A program made the position numbers and the translations under genes. From positions 62,001-126,000 of the forward strand of contig CAWJJO010000020.1 in assembly GCA_963843285.1 (NCBI GenBank): 64,000 nucleotides of DNA. Reading direction: 5' to 3'. The notes beneath the pieces were generated by a model, which was given only the letters and a program-made list of their open reading frames with translations, had not been told where the DNA came from and made no database searches. Origin of the DNA: CAZDDB01 sp963843285. Its GTDB lineage: Bacteria; Acidobacteriota; HRBIN11; JAKEFK01. Of the stretch, positions 60,901 through 64,000 are shown piece by piece (position 1 is the stretch's first letter; every line of letters begins with the position of its first letter).

Positions 60901-61958
60901 AGTCGTTTCAAGCGAACAGTAGCGGCGGAAAACTGACGCTAGGAGGCTCCGCCACGTTGAAGGGCTACTCTCTGGATCAGTATCGTTTCGATCTGTACGC
61001 CGAAAAAATTCGTGTCCACTATCCCGAAGGACTGAGGTCCACCGTTACCGGAGAACTCCATCTGCAAACACAAAAAGAAGGAAGTTATCTGACGGGAGAC
61101 ATCGACGTTTTGCAGGGTGTATACACACGAAGTTTTGAAGAATCGCCAAATGTGTTCGGATATGCGCGGGTGCCGTCTTTTGGAGGACTGGGCGGGGGAA
61201 CATCGAACAATCAAACGCGCCAGACGAATCTGAACATTCACATCCATTCAGATGGGAACATCCTGGTGCGGAATAACTTTGCAAACATCCAGAGCTCTGC
61301 GAATCTGAATCTGACCGGCACCATGGATGATCCCGTCCTGGTCGGCAGATTGGAAGTGACAAAAGGAGTCATTACATTTCAGGACCGCGAATACACCGTT
61401 GCGCGCGGAGCTCTCGATTTTTCCAATCCTTATCACACGGATCCGGTCTTGAACTTCATCGCGGAAACCCGCGTGCGCGAATACCACGTAACTTTGACCT
61501 TTAACGGCACATTCGACCGGATTTATCATGAACTCTCTTCGGACCCTCCTTTGCCTCGGGATGATCTCTATGTTCTCCTCGGCGCGGGAATTGCTCCCGG
61601 ACAGGGGGTACCGGGCGTGGACCTTTCCACATACATCGCGGGACAAGAAATTTCGCGGTTCATCACAAATCCGATCGCCTCCCCGCTGGAAAAGGGTTTC
61701 CGGCAGGTCTTCGGACTACAGAAATTTCAAATCGATCCGGTTTATGTTCAGAGCACGCAGGTTGCGACTGCAAGGATCACCGTACAAAAAGATGTTTCCT
61801 CGGACTTTACCATCACCTACTCCACGAACCTCTTTACAACAGCGGAAGAAATCTTCTTATTTCAATACCAGTTGACCGATCAGATCCAGATGACAGCCTC
61901 CAAGGATGAACAATCCCGCTATGGAATCGATGTTCTTGTTACAAAGACATTTGAGTAG
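57945..61958 (+). CDS. tamB: TamB/AsmA-like inner-membrane protein
   Basis: The 1337-residue protein has one N-terminal membrane anchor (about residues 11-30). A long repetitive beta structure follows (AsmA/DUF748-like in the N-half), and the C-terminal TamB domain has YHTDPVLNFIAETRVREYHVTLTFNGTFDRIYHELSSDPPLPRDDLYVLLGAG. TamB bridges the periplasm and supports outer-membrane protein insertion or lipid transport. It overlaps the Omp85 gene by 29 nt, so the two are a TamAB-like pair. Confidence 0.9.
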   Translation: MKRFIHFSAKVLRAIALGLLLLIVAVAIFLNSNFFDSIIRDQIQTRLGKAINREVTVDSVAFNPFRLDISLQNFRLGNDPRSPEAPFFKAEEIYANVSWSGLLRGRVRITDVRLEKPELHITFYPEGGNNIPKTKPKPTPTKKSGGVDILISHVDCHDMTVVYNKLRQPKLHFSAHDLRAFVEYDYVQNNYMATTQFKNGLFRIQDFEFFQFDLDARYRIIGNRVAFERLFFLSPRTKFYMAGDMYSPKDPFFDFRFRSKIDLTQTRYMFHFGPEMSGTGTYRAVYKGTFGNFSMKGIGDFRNFTFYSLPIRTATFDLDMTQDWLSVSNIKAGMFDGIYKGTFSIAPLKGNSIFKANGDWENLDGRELGDLIRMKDLVLPVKASGKASIRWTEETGIKNLTGDFRFAMEPYESAPFDLAAQAERSNFDNRLFSQNYYLPVTSETTFRIQNKKLQDLSSHLQTRHTDLQVQGSIDFSGEANLQVEARNESIPEIDLLFHHLQAYFGNRSVRTQEFWAVNGGADFSGRLDATVWGPFEPRLTGTVHARKVRYHGVPWDDVRADVQLHGKLIDVFESDLSLGDAVAKATARFFLEDKLHGKPNALELTASVSRFPAPEIAHAFGLDLPVKGKVNASLELHGPFSDLEGKSEFEAIEGEFWGEKYDRGTGTVLFFPDSLELREITAYVDSGRATASGDLIYETDEYTVEFSGENIPLAKLNLLKDNGFEVTGVGSASGTGKGTFLKPQLQGDIQISNLTYKRELYGDVKSKVSLDQGKLSLNANGTARGINSTAEATLDLDGDLPMRAKFDIQKFPVEILTRAYAPETQQLTGLIGGKFELAGTLRPANIDHVAGSLDFIQLDLLGLKLQQARPLNVTLSDDVIQIKDSLLTGNEMSVSLTGNIYPKQDNRLDLTLNTQMGLSNLSQWDKDITANGTVEARMAIAGTMQQPSLTGIMEIKDGFFRHFSFPNSLTEIAALVTFKNRNINIQSFQANSSGGKLTLGGSATLKGYSLDQYRFDLYAEKIRVHYPEGLRSTVTGELHLQTQKEGSYLTGDIDVLQGVYTRSFEESPNVFGYARVPSFGGLGGGTSNNQTRQTNLNIHIHSDGNILVRNNFANIQSSANLNLTGTMDDPVLVGRLEVTKGVITFQDREYTVARGALDFSNPYHTDPVLNFIAETRVREYHVTLTFNGTFDRIYHELSSDPPLPRDDLYVLLGAGIAPGQGVPGVDLSTYIAGQEISRFITNPIASPLEKGFRQVFGLQKFQIDPVYVQSTQVATARITVQKDVSSDFTITYSTNLFTTAEEIFLFQYQLTDQIQMTASKDEQSRYGIDVLVTKTFE

Positions 61959-64000
61959 AGCCTTTCTCCTCGTCTGTCTCTGCCTGGGATTTGTCCGTTG
62001 TTTGCATGCGCAATCGGCAATCTCCGCATTCCAATCTAAGAAAGTGGGCGAGGTTACCGTTCAAGCGGATGGACCGGTGGATGAAGCGTTTCTGCTGAAT
62101 TTGATTGAGATCACACCCAATGTGGATATTGTAACAACATCAAAAATCCGAAAATCCATCGAACTCCTTTACGAAACCGGGAATTTTACCAACGTTCTGG
62201 TGGATGCGGAATTGGTAGAGAATCGCGTGCATCTCACCTTCATTCTGCGCATGGTTTACAGAATTGAGTTTGTCCGTTTGAGGGGAGATCTAGGAATTTC
62301 CGGACAAAAAATCAAGAAAAAGCTCCTGCTTCGAAAGCGAGAACCGTTTACCCCGGAGAAAGTGCTCCGGGCTCGCAGCACGATCCTTGCGACACTGAAA
62401 GACAACGGGTATTACAATGCGGGTGTCGTGCAAGACGTGCTGCTCCATCGCAAGAGTAAAACGGCCGAAATTGTATACACCGTTCAAGCAGGGCGCCCCG
62501 CTTATGTCGGCAGCATAGAATTCACTGGATCACCTCACTTTCGACGCGAGGAGTTGCTGCTCCACATGAAATCGCTTTCCGGTAAGAAGTTCCGGCAGGC
62601 CAGGCTGGACAGGGATCTCGAACAAATCGAGCAGATTTACGATTCCAATGGTTTTCTGGAACACGACATCAAGGTTGTGAAACAGGACCTGGACGCAGCC
62701 AACCGAATGAATCTGGGAATACAGATCAACGCAGGAAAGCAACTGATCTTGAATACGGAGGGATTCCAGATCTCCAAGAAAACCGTTCAGCAAATCCTGC
62801 CGATCTGGCTGGAGCACAGCTATAATGATGACACTCTCGAAGAAGGCAAACGCAGTCTTACGGAATATCTGCAATCCAAAGGCTATTTCGACGCAAAGGT
62901 GGCCTGGGAAAAGGATCTGACAGGCCCCGAGATCCAAATTACGTACAAAATTGAGGCAGGACAACCGTACAAAGTCGACCGGATTTTGACTCAAGGAAAT
63001 GATCACGTTACCGATGAGGAGATCCTGGAAGTCATGACAACCGATCAAAGCGGCATGTTCGGCGCGCAAAGATTGGTCACCCCGGTTCTCGATTCCGATT
63101 TGAACCGCGTCATCTCGCTTTACCGGGAGCGTGGATTTCTATTTGCTCATTGGACCCGGAACGAGATCCATCGGAACCCGGACGGGAAAATCGATCTGGA
63201 TCTGGCAATCGATGAAGGACCGCAGGTTCTTCTTTCGGAAATCCGGTTCAAAGGGAACACAAAGATTTCAACGGAAGCCCTGCTCCTGCCCATGGTTTTG
63301 AGACCGGGAGAGCCGATCAACGAAGCAAAAGTGAAACAGGATTCCAATGCGATTGTTTCCCTTTATTCCGATCAGGGATATCCGAAAATGAAACTGGAAA
63401 ACCGTCTGCTGCTATCTCGCGACAAAACAAGGGCAGTTGTGGAATACAGAATCGACGAAGGAGAGCAGGTTTTTGTCGACAGAATTGTGATCAACGGCAA
63501 CTATCGCACCAAACGCAATGTAATTGAGGAAAACCTGTTCTTCGAAGAAGATGAGCCTTTCAGTCTTGCGAAAATCATTGCAAGTCAAAGCAAACTCTAT
63601 TCCCTGAATATCTTCGACCGTGTGGATATCGAGACTCCACGGCCGGACAGTCTTCAAAAACAGCAAAGTGTTCTGATTCACCTGACGGAGGCAAAACCCT
63701 ATACGATTTCTTACGGATTTGGATATCAAACTTTCGACAAACTGCGCGGCATCTTTTCCTTTTCCAACAGAAATTTCTATGGGACGGCTCGAACCATCGC
63801 ATTCCAGGTCCGCGGAGGCTTTAAAGAAGGGCGCGTCCTGCTTTCTTATGTCGATCCTCATCTTCTCTTTGATAAAGTGAACAGCACTCTTACCGGATTT
63901 GCGGAACGCGGCGTGCGTGAAAGTTTTGATTTCACCCGGTACGGCGTGCGTTTCCAGGCAGAAAAGAAACTATCCACAGAGAGCATTTATCTGCGCAGCA
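61930..64000 (+). CDS. Omp85 family protein (BamA/TamA-like), 3' partial
   Basis: The frame opens at ATG 61930, inside the end of tamB, and stays open to the right edge, so about 690 residues are visible. A signal peptide (AFLLVCLCLGFVRCLHAQS) is followed by five or so POTRA-like repeats, for example VYRIEFVRLRGDL, KVDRILTQGNDHVTDEEIL, LLSEIRFKGNTKIS and VFVDRIVINGNYRTKRNVIEENL. The surface-antigen barrel begins near SYGFGYQTFDKLRG. The barrel is cut off. It inserts or assembles outer-membrane proteins with TamB. Confidence 0.92.
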   Translation, partial: MFLLQRHLSRAFLLVCLCLGFVRCLHAQSAISAFQSKKVGEVTVQADGPVDEAFLLNLIEITPNVDIVTTSKIRKSIELLYETGNFTNVLVDAELVENRVHLTFILRMVYRIEFVRLRGDLGISGQKIKKKLLLRKREPFTPEKVLRARSTILATLKDNGYYNAGVVQDVLLHRKSKTAEIVYTVQAGRPAYVGSIEFTGSPHFRREELLLHMKSLSGKKFRQARLDRDLEQIEQIYDSNGFLEHDIKVVKQDLDAANRMNLGIQINAGKQLILNTEGFQISKKTVQQILPIWLEHSYNDDTLEEGKRSLTEYLQSKGYFDAKVAWEKDLTGPEIQITYKIEAGQPYKVDRILTQGNDHVTDEEILEVMTTDQSGMFGAQRLVTPVLDSDLNRVISLYRERGFLFAHWTRNEIHRNPDGKIDLDLAIDEGPQVLLSEIRFKGNTKISTEALLLPMVLRPGEPINEAKVKQDSNAIVSLYSDQGYPKMKLENRLLLSRDKTRAVVEYRIDEGEQVFVDRIVINGNYRTKRNVIEENLFFEEDEPFSLAKIIASQSKLYSLNIFDRVDIETPRPDSLQKQQSVLIHLTEAKPYTISYGFGYQTFDKLRGIFSFSNRNFYGTARTIAFQVRGGFKEGRVLLSYVDPHLLFDKVNSTLTGFAERGVRESFDFTRYGVRFQAEKKLSTESIYLRS

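Overview
The window reads as chromosomal DNA (mixed, roughly 50% G+C) of a Gram-negative heterotroph, most like an Acidobacteriota member. The pointers are an eukaryotic-type Ser/Thr kinase fused to TolB-like and TPR domains, many TPR proteins, a TamB/Omp85 outer-membrane pair, a bactofilin, an MglA-type GTPase and a DUF885 peptidase. The taxon is an inference; there is no rRNA here. Two tRNAs are present: initiator tRNA-Met (29561-29637) and tRNA-Gly(CCC) (38028-38100).

Layout. 1-7076: the end of an ArsS-like radical SAM gene, a TPR protein, an ornithine-cyclodeaminase-family gene, an unusual endonuclease III-like protein, an HNH nuclease behind a near-consensus promoter, membrane proteins and pgsA. 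7238-16025: a lipid-synthesis operon yceD-rpmF-plsX-fabD-fabG-acpP-fabF-fabF-etfB-etfA, with two tandem fabF copies and no fabH. 16041-26099: a frameshifted kinase, an operon encoding a GbsR-type regulator, a RING-like membrane protein and a DUF805-SRPBCC protein, a racemase, pgl, and two heavily frameshifted genes (a flavoprotein-polyferredoxin fusion and an arginase). 26195-37957: mglA-der, tRNA-fMet, ftsB-like, phosphohexomutase, a PLP enzyme, a pseudokinase, lipM, an aldehyde dehydrogenase and a bactofilin. 38028-51906: tRNA-Gly, DUF885 peptidase, PAP2 phosphatase, comF, a LapB-like TPR protein, DksA-like, then the minus-strand housekeeping operon rplU-rpmA-obgE-nadD-rsfS-sigma54 regulator-rlmH, followed by DUF523/DUF1722, SRPBCC, class II photolyase and isochorismatase.

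51990-55330 is the most unusual region. Small minus-strand genes (cupin-like, unknown 112 aa, SnoaL-like, DUF3303) are separated by imperfect palindromes with the architecture of integron attC sites, including canonical GTTAGGC and GTTAGAC cores. No integron integrase is visible, so this looks like a cluster of attC sites lacking integrase (CALIN). One attC is interrupted by a decayed IS110/IS1111-type element, which fits the known habit of IS1111-attC elements.

55544-64000: MmcQ/YjbR, an mscS remnant, a ligD lacking its ligase domain, and the large TamB-Omp85 pair that runs off the right edge. Two families of dispersed intergenic inverted repeats (a GC-rich one and a CACAAAGG/CACGGAGG one) punctuate the whole window and in places run into gene starts.
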